Positions 24,932-36,397 of a stretch of DNA of 64,000 bases are shown piece after piece. The translations under genes and the position numbers were made by a program. Position 1 is the first letter of the stretch. Every line of letters starts with the position of its first letter. Where the stretch lies: contig CAMGYJ010000002.1 in NCBI GenBank assembly GCA_946122785.1, positions 69,279,703 through 69,343,702 of the forward strand. The letters are read 5' to 3'. Under the pieces are notes generated by a model. That model was not told the origin of the DNA. It worked only from the letters and a program-made list of their open reading frames with translations, and did not search any database. This DNA comes from Linum tenue (lineage: Eukaryota > Streptophyta > Magnoliopsida > Malpighiales > Linaceae).

Positions 24932-25160
24932 TTGACTCGCAAAGGTGAAAATGAAGAATTTTCAAAGCATCTGAGTGTGCAAAGAAATATTCCACTAGCG
25001 GTCCCGAAACCGACAGTTGTGCCGCCACACGTCGTCCCACATATCAAATCCACTACGCAAAGGATGTCATCAGATGAGATGACGCGAAAAAGGGCCAATT
25101 GGCTATGCTTTTATTGCAACGAGCAATATACTATCCGCCATCGATGAGCAAATGCTCATA
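24932..25160 (+). pseudogene. Ty3/gypsy gag fragment with CCHC zinc knuckle remnant
   Basis: The translation includes MSSDEMTRKRANWLCFYCNE followed by QYTIRHRC. This matches the plant gypsy pattern in which an Arg/Lys-rich stretch precedes a CxxC...GHxC knuckle. The frame closes within the knuckle (IRHR then stop) and no pol is visible. It is a decayed fragment. Confidence 0.65.
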
Positions 25161-27440
25161 GGTGGGGGGACTGCGAGGAGGAAGAAGATGGAGTGCTTGC
25201 CTTCGAAGATGATCAATCTCGAGGGCAAGAAAGCTCTGGAGGGAGGTTTGTCACTCATCGAGTGAACGTGACAAATCAATTATTTTTCGCTTGGCGTATC
25301 ATCGATTAATTATCAATAGGTGTAGGCTAGCCAGTAGTAGGAACTTCTTCGCAAGCAGAAAGAACCATCTTGTTTAGATAGTCACACTTCTTATATAACT
25401 CTCTCTCTCGAGAGAAACCATCTGACCTAGTGGCGGTGACATACTTGGATCATTGATCATACTGCTTAATGGCTTTCCACATCTCAATTTCCATGAAAGG
25501 CCAAACTAACATGGCTCCATATATCTCAACCAGCTTTTCTATCCTGGAATGGATGTAGAAACTGGAGTGTAGAAATGCTCTTTCTTATACTAGTTCCTAC
25601 AATTCCAACACTCTATTAAGTTTGCTCTTCACGCTAAGCACTCCTTCTAGCTAAGAAAACAATATGAAATCAAAGACAGGTATCATTAGAAGAAGACAAG
25701 CTTAATTATGATGGCCGGACAAAGGATTTATGAAACAAGCTGGCAAGCAAAAATAGTTTTTAACAGTAGCTAGGCAATCAGCAAGTTGGCTGATGATCAC
25801 AAAGTGACCACCATATGGTACACGTGATAATTAATATTAAACAACTGCCACTACTACTACTACTAATCATGTATTAACGTTTGTTCCAAACACTTAAAAG
25901 AGTATAAAACGCCACTACGAAATTCAGATCTACTCTCTTGACTAGTGGGATCAATCTTACTCTTAAGTAAACTATAATTATATTACATACATCACATAAC
26001 TCCATTTCACATGCATCCTTTTCGATCTCGTGTTTCCTTCTGAGTTGTCAATTGTAATGAGCGTGGGGGAGCATATAAAATGGCAAGTCCACACATATTG
26101 AATCATTCATATTATACCCGAATAAATTTGACATGCATCATTGTTTTTGGGTGAATAATGTTGATATTTCAATGTATGTATATTAAGGCGCGTTTGGATA
26201 GGTGTATTTCAAATGTAGAGTATTTGAAATACATGTAATTAAAATTCGTTGTTTAGATACTTATTTGTATTTTAAATTTCATAATTTTTTATTTTAATTT
26301 TGAACTTTTTGGTCAATTACTACAAATTTTAGTAAATTACAGTTTGGTATCTAAAATAATTTTTCCTTATAATTTAGTACCTAAATCTTTAAAATTATAC
26401 AAAAAGGTCCAGAAATTTTAATGGTACAATTATGTTTTGGTACCTTTATATGTTTTGCCTCAGACTATAGTATCTAAACTTTTTAATATTTTACAAATAG
26501 GTCCAATTTTTTGTTAGGAGGTATTTCAAATCACTAGTTGTTGAAATGTATTTGAAGTTGACAAATAATACACTAGACATGTTTGGAAATCACCCCATGG
26601 ATTTGGCACAAATTCAAATTATCGAAATCACATCCCTAAACCGATCAAACTAGAAAAACATAGGAGAACAAGAAGCCATCACCGAAGATGAAGAACATCG
26701 ATGGTGAGGCCTCCTCTCTATGAATTTCTAACTCGTTCTCCGGGTTAGAGTGCTGTAAAAGGTGTGTGTTAATGCTCTAGCCTAGCCTCCTATTTATACT
26801 AGTTACAGAAAGAGTTTTTTTAGTCCATTTCCTTCTAAAGTCGGCTAAAACCTTCCTTGTACGACTTGAACCCATATTCCTTCGACTTGTGGATGAAGTA
26901 ACCTTGAAGAGGAAGTTTTTTGGAGGGCCTGGGTTCGAGCGGCAGATGCCCGCACTAGATTTTCTTCTCAAAATTGGCCCATTCTTTATGGGCAACTTTT
27001 TCTTGTTCTCATTGGGTTGTGTCATGGACCAACTCTTAAATTTAAGCTCTTTGAACTTCATTTGACCCGTCTTCTCTTCAAAATACTATTCTCTAGTCCA
27101 TAACTTGAACTTCTGGTGTCACAATTCATCTCCGTTTGAGCCCATGAACTTGTATTTTTCCCCTTCTTTTGATCCATTGGGTCCCTTGGTGATCCATATT
27201 CATCTTGTGTGCATTATACACTTGAAAAGCACAAAACAATAACAAAAGATGTAAAATAGTACAAAAACATACTCAAGGTCTATCATAATCTCATTAATCA
27301 AATAGTTATGAATTCCATATGAAATATAATGAAAACTACTAAATATGCAATTATAGAAGGAAAATTTGTATCAAATATGAAAGTGATAAACACTGTATAT
27401 ACAATGTCATCAATATGCATATGAATGTAGTATATCATCT
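25161..27440. other. Intergenic, AT-rich, possible decayed repeats
   Basis: No gene is recognised. At 26187 the phrase ggcgcgtttggatag looks like the end of a common plant MITE, but I cannot find its partner. A minus-strand frame at 27061-26777 shows no known domain. Confidence 0.4.
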
Positions 27441-27444
27441 TCTT

Positions 27445-28432
27445 ATAAATCTTCAGGGTACCCGCAATGTTGGGATTTTGTTTCCAGCGCAAGGTGATTT
27501 GTTCTTCAGGGTTTACATATTCCAACTATGTCAGGTGTATCAAAACTCGCTCCTCTACTACAGGTTGGTGTGTTAGTTTTGGTAATGCTTTCATTTTGAG
27601 GCATTGCAAGAGGTAGGACCGTGCTTCCAAGTTTTTCACTGAGTCAAAGTACAAGCCTATGTCCGATGGGGCATCAAAATTTGAATGGCTACAACGGTTA
27701 CTTGGTGACTTTGATGTGAAGTATTTTTTTCCTATGGAGTCATATCCGATAATACTTGTGATATACAAATCACTACTAATCTTATATTGCATGAACATAC
27801 AAAGCATATTGAAGTTCATATGCATTATATTCATGAATTAGTTCGTGAGAGAACTAGGGGTGGCTATACGGTCCGGTCCGGTTAAATTGGCCCAAATTGA
27901 TCCGGTCCAGTCCTGTTTTTTTGAAAATATAAGGACCGAAGATTGGATTGGATACAGTCCGGTCTTGATCTGGTCCGGTCTTGACCCGGTCCGGTCCCAA
28001 TTCGGTCTTGATTTTATATTGAGATTGTGAGAATTTGAGTGGCCTAAGGCCTAAAAGGGTGAGGAGTTGGTTAAGTTTTGTACTAAGTGCAAAGGTTTGT
28101 GACCGTTTATGCAAATTACCCTTAAGTTTTGGGTGTTGAACTCTCTTATCCGGTCTTTATCCGGTTTTTTACCTCAAATCTAAGCCCAAAGATTGGATTG
28201 GATTGTTTACTATCCGGTCCCGGTCCGGTCTCGGTCCGGGTTATACGGTCCGGTTTCCGGTTTTTCATCCGGTCCCGGTCCAAATAGCCAGCCCTAGAGA
28301 GAACTATATAGGTATCTTAGCTTACTTATGAAGAATAAGTGGCAGATCTTTTGACTAAGACTTTCACGAGCAGTCACAATTGGTATTTGGCTAGCGAATT
28401 GATGCTTAGATAAGCGTCAATTTTGAGGGAGG
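27445..28432 (+). pseudogene. Copia-type RNase H fragment, split by a MITE
   Basis: The sequence around 27765-27846 encodes NLILHEHTKHIEVHMHYIHE, the conserved copia RNase H region. It resumes after the inserted element with a stretch that includes VADLLTKTF (28337-28363). Several stops and frameshifts are present. A purine-rich tract, ttgagggaggttg, at about 28421-28433 fits the polypurine tract before a 3' LTR. Confidence 0.8.
27855..28296. mobile_element. Intact hAT-type MITE (442 bp)
   Basis: The ends are taggggtggctat and the reverse complement of atagccagcccta. The 8-bp duplication gagagaac is exact (27847-27854 and 28297-28304). Arms of ggtccggtcc repeats surround a less repetitive centre. 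It is inserted in the copia RNase H fragment. It is an uninterrupted relative of 15268-16481 in opposite orientation. Confidence 0.95.
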
Positions 28433-28433
28433 T

Positions 28434-28665
28434 TGCTGATTGAGTCAAGCCCATATCGATACGTAAGTTCTCTATATTATATATGCATGATTGTACCTCA
28501 TACACTTGCACTGTTGTACATACCTTTAGCCGAGTTAGGGATTATACCCTATATTATATATGCATGATGTAATCTCTTAGCCTATTGATTAATGGATTGA
28601 ATAAGAGAAGCATATGCTTTTTGTTGTGGATTAGTCTCAACGATTATGATTGTTGTTGATATCAT
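28434..28665 (+). mobile_element. Probable 3' LTR of the decayed copia element
   Basis: The sequence directly follows the polypurine tract and begins tgctgattgagtc. It contains ccctatattatatatgcatga and continues to about gttgatatcatg. No 5' LTR is visible, so the right end is approximate. Confidence 0.45.
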
Positions 28666-28669
28666 GTAT

Positions 28670-30061
28670 CGTGTTTTGTTTTTTTCATTATCGTAAAATT
28701 AGAAGAAATTAACTTTTGTTATATAATTATTATTAAAGCCCTCTCACCGCGTCCTGTTTTAAATTTTAACTCTACCCCTGAAATCAAATGAAATTCAAAT
28801 ATGATACTATACTTTAATCTCTAACGAGTGACTACAAACATTAATTTACTAAATTCAAACTCTAAAATCAATTTAGTGAAAATAATAATTTAATTCATCT
28901 AAATTTATCCAACAATCAAATCATGAGGATAAAATATAAACCACATGTTTGCTACCCTTTGCGAAAACACATATATCTAAATCTATATACACTTCATTTG
29001 ACAAATTGAGCATCGTTTTTCTTCTTTCTGTCTGACATATTAGATATTACATATAACTAAGAAAAAACAAAAGAAGACTTGATCTTCGACTACTGGCGGT
29101 CAAACTCTACAGTTGTAAGAAGGCAGTTTTTTTTTTAAGCCGAAATGGTCAATGGTCAGACATTTGACATTCATAATGTTGCGGTCATTAATTGTTTGTG
29201 TTACTTGCCAGTGATCAAGTGTTGGTGTTCAGTACTACTTGTACTAATCTAGTAATCCAAGTTTGTATTAATTAATTAAAAAATTCCTCAGAACCGATCG
29301 AGCCAGTGTTATATAAGTTGATTATAATGTAAGTTGTAACATGCATTTATGCGCCTTCGGTTACAGTCTGATTTATAATATGATACTACGTACCCACGAC
29401 CAAATAATCATGTGGCACTAATATGAGCCATCGTAGCAATCAAGTTCTTATCGTAGGCTCGCTTCAGCACTTGTAAGCTCTTCTTTCGTATATTGATTAA
29501 TATTAGTGCTAGCCATTGATTAATATTTTCTTGTATATATACAAGAAATATGTATATTGATTGTTAAAAAATGACATAGATGGATTAGCTATATGGTGAC
29601 AAGTATAAATGATTTTCTGGAAAATATGATAATTGAAGAGTTAATAGATAAATTTATTTCAAAATATGCTACAAAGAAATTATTCCCTTTAAAATAAAAA
29701 ATATTGAGATCATTTCAATTTTCTTGTACTTGAAAAAATTAGACAATGTCTCGATTCTAAAATAGGTGTCAACAATTTATTTGATTGTCGTCATAAAACA
29801 AGTCAAATCAGCCTAAAATTCATTCCAATCTAGTTTGCAACTTTTAGGCCCCACAACATATATAGACAAACTCCTCCAACCCTCTTAATCATCTCTAATG
29901 CCTCGTTTAAGTTTAGTATAATTTTGTTATTGTTGTGGTTACAGTACTATTGTGACAATAGAGGTATAATCACAATCCCAAAACATAGTTTTTGATTACA
30001 ATAAAGAAGTTACTTAAAAAAATTTCACTGAAAGAGTCAATTTATATTGTATTGTCCGGTA
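28670..30061. other. Intergenic, no recognised feature
   Basis: This is AT-rich non-coding DNA. Around 29890-30020 there is a MITE-like stretch (cctcgtttaagttt) without a recognisable second end. Confidence 0.45.
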
Positions 30062-30469
30062 CTCTTATTGTGGACCAGATCATGTCAGTATCCTTTCTAT
30101 CAGTAACTGTCAGTAATCCAATTATCTGTCACCACGTGTCAGCCTTTTTTTATTTAAATTAAACACGGAGGGGCACTAAGGTAAATTGCACCCCCTATTT
30201 AATGCTGACGCTGACACTCTGACGCTGACTTTTTGACCAGACGCGTATTCCCACTCCCCCACCCTACATTGATTCCCCTCTTTCTCACTCTTTGTTTTAT
30301 TTTATTATTAAAAGAAAAAATACATTATTTCTTCTCTCTCCCATCTACAACAAAAATGAATGTAATCATCCTAGCTATCTCTGTTCTAATTCCAACTCAA
30401 ATTGAATGATGATTTTTTCGTTAAATAATTCAGTACTAAAGATACTAATTACAAGTATAAATATATTGA

Positions 30470-30985
30470 AGAAAATTAAAAATCTAACTACCATACAATA
30501 CCACATGGTAAAACGTGGTAAAACATGGTAAAATATATTGAAGAAAATTACAAATCTAACTACCACACAATACCATAGGGTAAAAGGTGGTAAAACATGG
30601 TAAAATATGTTGAAGAAAATTATAAATCTAACTACCATACAATACCACATGGTATAACGTGGTAAAACATGCTACCAAAATTTACAAATCTAATTACCAT
30701 ATCATATCATACCATATGGTATAACATGCTAAAATAAAATTACAAATCAAACTACCACCACATGGTATAACTTGGTAAACCACGCTACAGAAAATTATAA
30801 ATCTAACTAGCATACAATACCACCATAGTAGAACATGGTAAATCGAAGGACCACAAATTTATTATAATTACCATATAATACCACATGGTATGAGAAGGCA
30901 AAACCATACAAATCTAAAATTACAACCCTCTACGACCATAGTAAAAACATGATATTCATAAAAATACATTTCGTTACAACACATT
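30470..30985. repeat. Minisatellite of about 60-70-bp units
   Basis: Roughly seven imperfect units contain aaatctaactaccatacaat followed by accacatggtaaaac. The array is the reverse complement of the one at 1-205. It creates a 91-codon minus-strand frame (30650-30375) with a repeated MWYCMVVRF phrase, which I regard as an artefact. Confidence 0.8.
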
Positions 30986-31069
30986 ACCATATGGTATAGT
31001 GTGGTAATCTCTCTCTCTGTATATATATACATATATATATACATATATACATATATGGCAAAGGCTAGC

Positions 31070-31372
31070 GTACGTCCGGGCGTACACTAACCTACCGTAC
31101 GCCCCATTGAGTTTTGCTATTTAGACAAAGAATTAATCGGAGTTTGGGACATGATACTATACCCTAACCCGTGATGGGTGAATCCCAGTCCCCAATTCAC
31201 TAACCCAAATCATGAGATTCGTTTAATCTTAAAAATAAAAATCAACGATTCTGATTCGTCGAAATTTTCATTGGTTAGGGTATAGTATCATGCCCCAAAC
31301 TCCGATTAATTCATGATCTATATAGCAAAACTCAATGGGGCATACGCTAGGTTAGCGTACGCCCGGGCATAC
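31070..31372. mobile_element. Fold-back MITE with about 100-bp inverted arms
   Basis: The left arm (31070-31169) and right arm (31273-31372) are near-perfect reverse complements. They contain cgtac(a/g)ctaacct, ccccattgagttttgctat and gggtatagtatcatg. A loop of about 100 bp separates them. No clear target duplication is visible. It sits within the Mutator-like element. Confidence 0.8.
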
Positions 31373-32817
31373 AAACTCCGATTAATTGTATATATATATA
31401 TATACAATTACGACCTTCTTCTCTCCCTTCATTGTCTTCTAACTCTTCTTTCTCGGAACTGGTGTCGATCACCACCCACTACCACCATAATAAAACTCGT
31501 GACTATAAAAATACATTTAGTTAGCACACATTATCACATGGTATAGTGTGGTAATATCAATATATATTCTCAAAGAAGGGGAAAACAGAAGGAGGAAGAG
31601 AGAAAAAACTCGTCTTCTGTCTCCTCTCATTTACTCTTCCGCAATCAAGAACACCAAATGCAAAAAGAAAGAAAAAAGAGGAGGAAGATCGGAATTGAAA
31701 TTCACAAACAAATACTAAAACACAAAATATGCAAACTCGACTCACCTAGATCTGTCCCCTCTTTGACAATATGGAGCGTCATCTATTTTGAGGTCGAGAA
31801 AAGAAAAAACAGAATGAAGGAGGAGCTTGAGAGAAGAAGGATTTGGAGCGTCACCGGATTTGAGTTGGGAGGCTGCAATTTTTCTTCGTCGATTGTTGGA
31901 GAGAAAAAAATGAAGAACTAGAGAAGAAAGAAGATTTAGATCTGGAAAAAGGAGTTTGGAAAAGAGAAAGGAAGAGAGAGTTTGTTTTTCTCTTTCCTCC
32001 ATTAAAAAGACAACATATAAATGCTGGAAAAAATAAAAAAGGAAAAAGAATTAAATTTTAAAAATTGGACAAAAATGCCCCTCCTCACTCCGCGTGCAGG
32101 CCAACCATATGATGATTCCGCCCCTAGATCTACGGTCTTGGTTTAGTTCCATGGCCCTTCCTTCTATGGCCGGAAGTGTCTTCCAGAGCAAGAACAACAT
32201 CCATATCCCATAAAGGAGCCGAATGAAACCAAAGTTTCGTGTTCGGTTTTGAATTAGAGACGTTAAAAATAATGAATCAACGTCGACTATAACCGCAAAT
32301 CTGCATTGATAGCTATATTTTAACTGATAGTGACAATTATAGTGAAAGTTACATTTATAGTTCGATTTGTAGTGAAAACTGTCACCATAACTCAAACTAT
32401 AGATGTTTTTATCTATATCATTTAAAATCCGATTTTGACTTCCACCGGCTGACTCTAATATTGATTCTCAAAGTGGGCATCCTCCAGCTGGATCTCTAGT
32501 CTTTCTCATGTTTTCACTTTCACTTTCAGCAAAGAGGTTTCATTGTATCATCACTTATTCAATGAATAATGACTAAAAATAAAAAGAAGGAAGAAGGGGG
32601 GAACACGCACACTTGGAGAGCGCAGTACAACGGAGAGTTGTATGCTGCGTTCGGGAAGGATGAATCGCTCCCGAAAAGGAATGTATTGATTCTCGCCCAA
32701 TTGGTTAATTGGTTGGACCGTAGGTGCGATGATTTACTTCAGTAACCATTGGTTACTGACTCTATCTTAGACCCTCTTATTGCCACAAAAACATATCAAA
32801 ACAAAACAAAACTAATA

Positions 32818-33345
32818 TGTTAGTGAATGGTATATATCCACGATTGAACCTCTCCCAACAACTCGAGTTATTGGGATCGAGTGGTTCTTGACATGGTATT
32901 ATAGCTGGTTTGTCCTTGAGGTCACGTGTTCTAGTCCCCGCGACCCCCATTATTAACCGTTGTCTTTCAAGCACATGGTATGGCGGGCCTGTGCAAACTT
33001 CAAGCCCATGAGTCGGCTTTCGTTTGAGGGGGCGTGTAAGGAAGTGGTTAAGTACCATACATAGGCATGTATAATATTCAGCATAACCTTCTTCCAACAA
33101 CTCGAGTTATTGGGACCAACTGGTTTCTGACATTGTATCAGAGCCTTATGTGACCCAAATGTCTTGTGTTCGAATCCCGGTGACCCCATTTGTGAAGCAC
33201 ATGGTATCGTGTATTCAGACATGTGCAAACGAAAGCCCTTATGAGGTGACTGGCTTTCGTTTGAGGGAGGTGTTAGTGAATGATATATGATCCACGATTG
33301 AAACTCTCCCAACAACTCAAGTTATTGGGATGAAGTGGTTCTTCA
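32818..33345 (+). mobile_element. Tandem TRIM: three short LTRs and two interiors
   Basis: LTR copies lie at about 32818-32893, 33035-33132 and 33271-33345. Each begins tgt(t/a) and carries the family core caactcgagttattggga. The first two end in gaca and are followed by primer sites tggtattatagc and ttgtatcagagc. Both interiors end in the polypurine-like ggctttcgtttgaggg before the next LTR. There is no coding capacity. The flanks (taata and tataa) are not a convincing duplication. Confidence 0.85.
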
Positions 33346-33719
33346 TATAATCAATCAAGTGGCCATAAAAAATAAAAATAACGATTGCTATAGCAAAAAA
33401 TATGATCACCACTAGGCAGAGGACGTCTGAAACGTATGAAATACTTTCTTCGTTACTTAAAATCTTTCTTTTATGTACCTTGGGGTTGTTATTTGCTAAA
33501 ATAACGTAAACCATATAGTTGTTCCTTTCTTTCTTGTTTAATAGGTAGAAAGAAAACAACCCTTTTGCTTTTATTCTCTATCCAAAGTCAGTGACTATAT
33601 TAATTAAATTCTTTGTTTGTGATTGTGAGTAGACCTTTGGTTGTTGGGTAAGGATTAAGGAACTAGCTGTCGCTTAAGTTGAATCAACATTTTGCAATCT
33701 GGGTCATATTGTACACGCA
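33346..33719. other. Intergenic, no recognised feature
   Basis: This is AT-rich sequence between the TRIM array and the protease pseudogene. A stretch near 33680 may be a decayed upstream exon of that pseudogene. Confidence 0.4.
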
Positions 33720-34717
33720 GATTATGCTGATTGGACATGTCAAGAGTTCCAAATGCAGAGACTTGGAGCTGCTCAAAACTGTTCTGCCACCAGGAGGGGT
33801 AATTTCGTGATCACTGATGCTGTCCTTCCGGAGAAGGTATAACTCCTAAGCTCTTCATTCGTGGTTTGCGCTTTGGATTCCACTCTGAGAGTGGCTAGAG
33901 TAGTGGGAGTAAATGATGTCTCATTATAATATCTTGAACTAATATTACGCTGCAGAAAGACTGGAGGGAGGATGGAATAGTTTAGCCCGGTTAAGAATCA
34001 AGGTGGCTGTGGATCTTGCTGGACTTTCAGGTTTGGCTGACTTCCACATCACAATTTCTAACACTTATTTCGCTTAGCTGGTTGATATGATATTCAGCAT
34101 GGTTTATCCCAACATCATCATCTCTTGAGTGGTGTTACATAAGCCAGTTGCTCCCAATAACTCGAGTTGTTGGGAGAAGGTTATACTGGATCATATACCA
34201 CACTCTAACACGCCGCCTCAAACAAAAGCCAATCCATGGGCTTAAGTTTGCACAGGCCACCATACATTGTGCTTTTTAATCAACTGTTAATATTGGGGGT
34301 CGTGGAGATTCAAACACACAACCACTTGGCCAAGCTAACTCTGATACCATGTCATAAACCAGTTGTTCCCAATAACTCGAGTTATTGGGAGAAGTTTATG
34401 CTGGATCATATATCACACTCTAACATTCAGGATGTGAACCATGCGGTTCTGGCCGTGGGGTATGGAGTTGAAGACGGCGTACCATACTGGCTCATCAAGA
34501 ACTCCTAGGGCGGAGATTGGGGGGAGAGTGGTTACTTCAAGATGGAAATGGGGAAGAACATGTGTGGTAAGTTAACTTCTCTACTGTACCTACTACGACG
34601 ACTGCACTGTTATTCCATTCAATGCGGTGCTTCTTCCAATGGACTCATTTTGGGTTTGGCATTGTCTTCTTGACTGCAGGTGTTGCCACTTGCGCTTCAT
34701 ATCCGATTATTGCATAA
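33720..34717 (+). pseudogene. AALP: Aleurain-like cysteine protease (cathepsin H type) pseudogene
   Basis: Intact copies are vacuolar papain-family proteases. Remaining exons, at about 33720-33836, 33956-34030, 34431-34566 and 34680-34717, keep GT-AG borders, so this is not a processed copy. The first encodes RLGAAQNCSAT and ends TDAVLPEK. The second encodes KDWREDG and, after a one-base insertion near 33981, the active-site stretch GGCGSCWTF. The third encodes DVNHAVLAVGYGVEDG and PYWLIKNS, in which the Trp codon has become TAG (34506-34508). The last gives VATCASYPIIA and a stop. The exons between the catalytic Cys and catalytic His regions are absent, and a TRIM occupies that interval. Confidence 0.9.
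34133..34425 (-). mobile_element. TRIM retrotransposon with 76-78-bp LTRs
   Basis: The LTRs at 34133-34210 and 34350-34425 both end cactctaaca. They share cccaataactcgagtt and gctggatcatat-type sequence. Next to the right-hand copy is ctctgataccat, the reverse complement of an initiator-Met tRNA primer site, so the element lies on the minus strand. A purine-rich tract (on the minus strand ggcttttgtttgagg) adjoins the other LTR. The total is 293 bp. The flanking pentamers differ, so no target duplication is seen. Confidence 0.88.
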
Positions 34718-36397
34718 GTCTGTGCGCGAGAAACCGGCGAGAAGGTGGTTGATGGTTACTTGATGAGCCAAGAGGCCGACCTGCTAGTTAGCTTTTCAAG
34801 TATTGTGGCTATGTTGTAGATATTTAAGTTCTAAGAACTTGGTCGTTTGTACCAATGGTATCCGAAACTCAGGGGGGATCGCTCTGTAGTCTGTACAAAA
34901 TAAGAACCCACAGAAAAGAACACTCGGTGTAAATCTCATGTATTATTGAATGGTGTCATGAACTGAAACCTTTGCGCTCTGTTTAAGAGAGAGGAGGAGA
35001 AAATTGGGGTTGGAGGAAAATTGTGAGGAAGTGAAAGTTTTAGAATAATAAAATAATGAGAAAAAAATAGTATTAAAGGAGAAAAGATATCCAACAAGAG
35101 ACAAATGATTTTCATTCCAAATATTGGGCAATTGCTATAACTTTTCCCACCAAATAATCACTTTTTTACACCCACCAAATAATCACTCATGTATTGTTAT
35201 TGTAGTAAAATTTATGAACAAAGGAAAAAGTTTCAACTCCCTCCAATTTTTCCAGTTTTCTCCCACCTCTATTTTCTCTCCTTAATGAACAGAGAATGAA
35301 GTAAATGGATTATGAGGGCAGAAAGTGGGTCAGAAACGTCTCTTACCTGGTTATAACCTTGTATGACCAGTTCTTGTAGGATCAATTTATAAAACTGATC
35401 CATCCTGTCCATGTTTCTTCTTTGATCCGGTCTGATTTGCTCGGGGTAGGCCAAACTTGGCTGACCGTGTCGGTTCAAATCAATCAACAAATTATATTTT
35501 TAAAAATTACATTTTGATATCCAAATTTTTTTTACAATTTACCACGTAGACATTTTTTTACCAATAGGTCTAGAAATTTTGGAGATAAGATTTCCCACAA
35601 CTTTAAGGGCTGAGATCAACTTAAACAAGTAACAAAGAGACTTGATCTTTACCCAATTGGACTGAACATTTCAGCCCTGGTCCTTTCAGTCGCGGAGGAA
35701 GCCTGAGAGGCGGAACAGCAAGGGCTGGTCTAGCATTCTAACGAGATTTAACGAGATTTGAGTGCGAAACTCTGCACAGAAAATTAGTCCATGACATTTC
35801 CCACAGCTTTCTGTGGAGGGATGCTGGAAGAATGACCAACTAATTATAGCTAAAATTGTACTCTTTAAGATCAGCTGGTATTATGTGAAACTGGCGGTAG
35901 GACAATATTCCAAGTTCCAAGAGAGGTTATTTCTACCTGGTATCTACAACTTGAGGAGACACTTTCTCGAAGTTCATTGCAGACTGTTCTCCATTTATTA
36001 ATAATGGTCTTCATTAATGGCCAACAACGTCGTCTCAATTCTTCTTCTTCTGCGCGTCCCAATCGGTGTAGGATCAGGGACGTGAAGTATATACATACCA
36101 TATTCATTATAGACATCTGTACAAGTTATATACAAACACAGTTGTTTCGTCGCAAAATTGGCCGACTTGCTTAAGTATGAGCTCTTTAGCGTTTACTTGC
36201 AGCCGTCCTCATCTTCATGTTCTTTGCTGCAAACGTAAATAATCCCTCAGTTTCGATTTCACCGTGGAATACGTAAAATGGCGGCGCAAGAGATATCCAA
36301 TGCAAGCTGCGATTGCAAACAGAGCTTTTGCTGGCCTTCTCGCTGCACGCTTATCACTGGCCTGTGGATTCTTGATGAGCATAACATGATTCTTCGT
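34718..36397. other. Intergenic, no recognised feature
   Basis: This is AT-rich DNA between the protease pseudogene and the 3' end of the fusion gene. It should contain the 3' UTR of the minus-strand gene just below 36398. The open frames here show no known domain. Confidence 0.45.

Larger units (their letters stand above)
30071..32773 (+). mobile_element. Mutator-like non-autonomous element
   Basis: An exact 9-bp duplication, ctcttattg, flanks it (30062-30070 and 32774-32782), the length typical of Mutator superfamily insertions. The ends, ggaccagatcatgtcagta and the reverse complement of gttactgactctatcttagacc, are imperfect inverted repeats. Inside are a minisatellite (30470-30985), a fold-back element (31070-31372) and an AG-rich segment at about 31560-32000 with open frames that I cannot identify. 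No transposase is seen. Its left end is shared with the fragment at 1-663. Confidence 0.75.

Noticed and set aside
26187..26600. MITE-like start ggcgcgtttggatag
   Set aside because: A convincing inverted end and flanking duplication could not be found.
30375..30650. 91-codon frame with a repeated hydrophobic MWYCMVVRF phrase
   Set aside because: It is produced by the accatgtggtatt minisatellite and has no independent coding evidence.
33160..33190. tRNA-like box B motif (gtgttcgaatcccggtgacc)
   Set aside because: It lies inside a TRIM interior beside a primer site. There is no box A or cloverleaf, so I do not call a tRNA gene.
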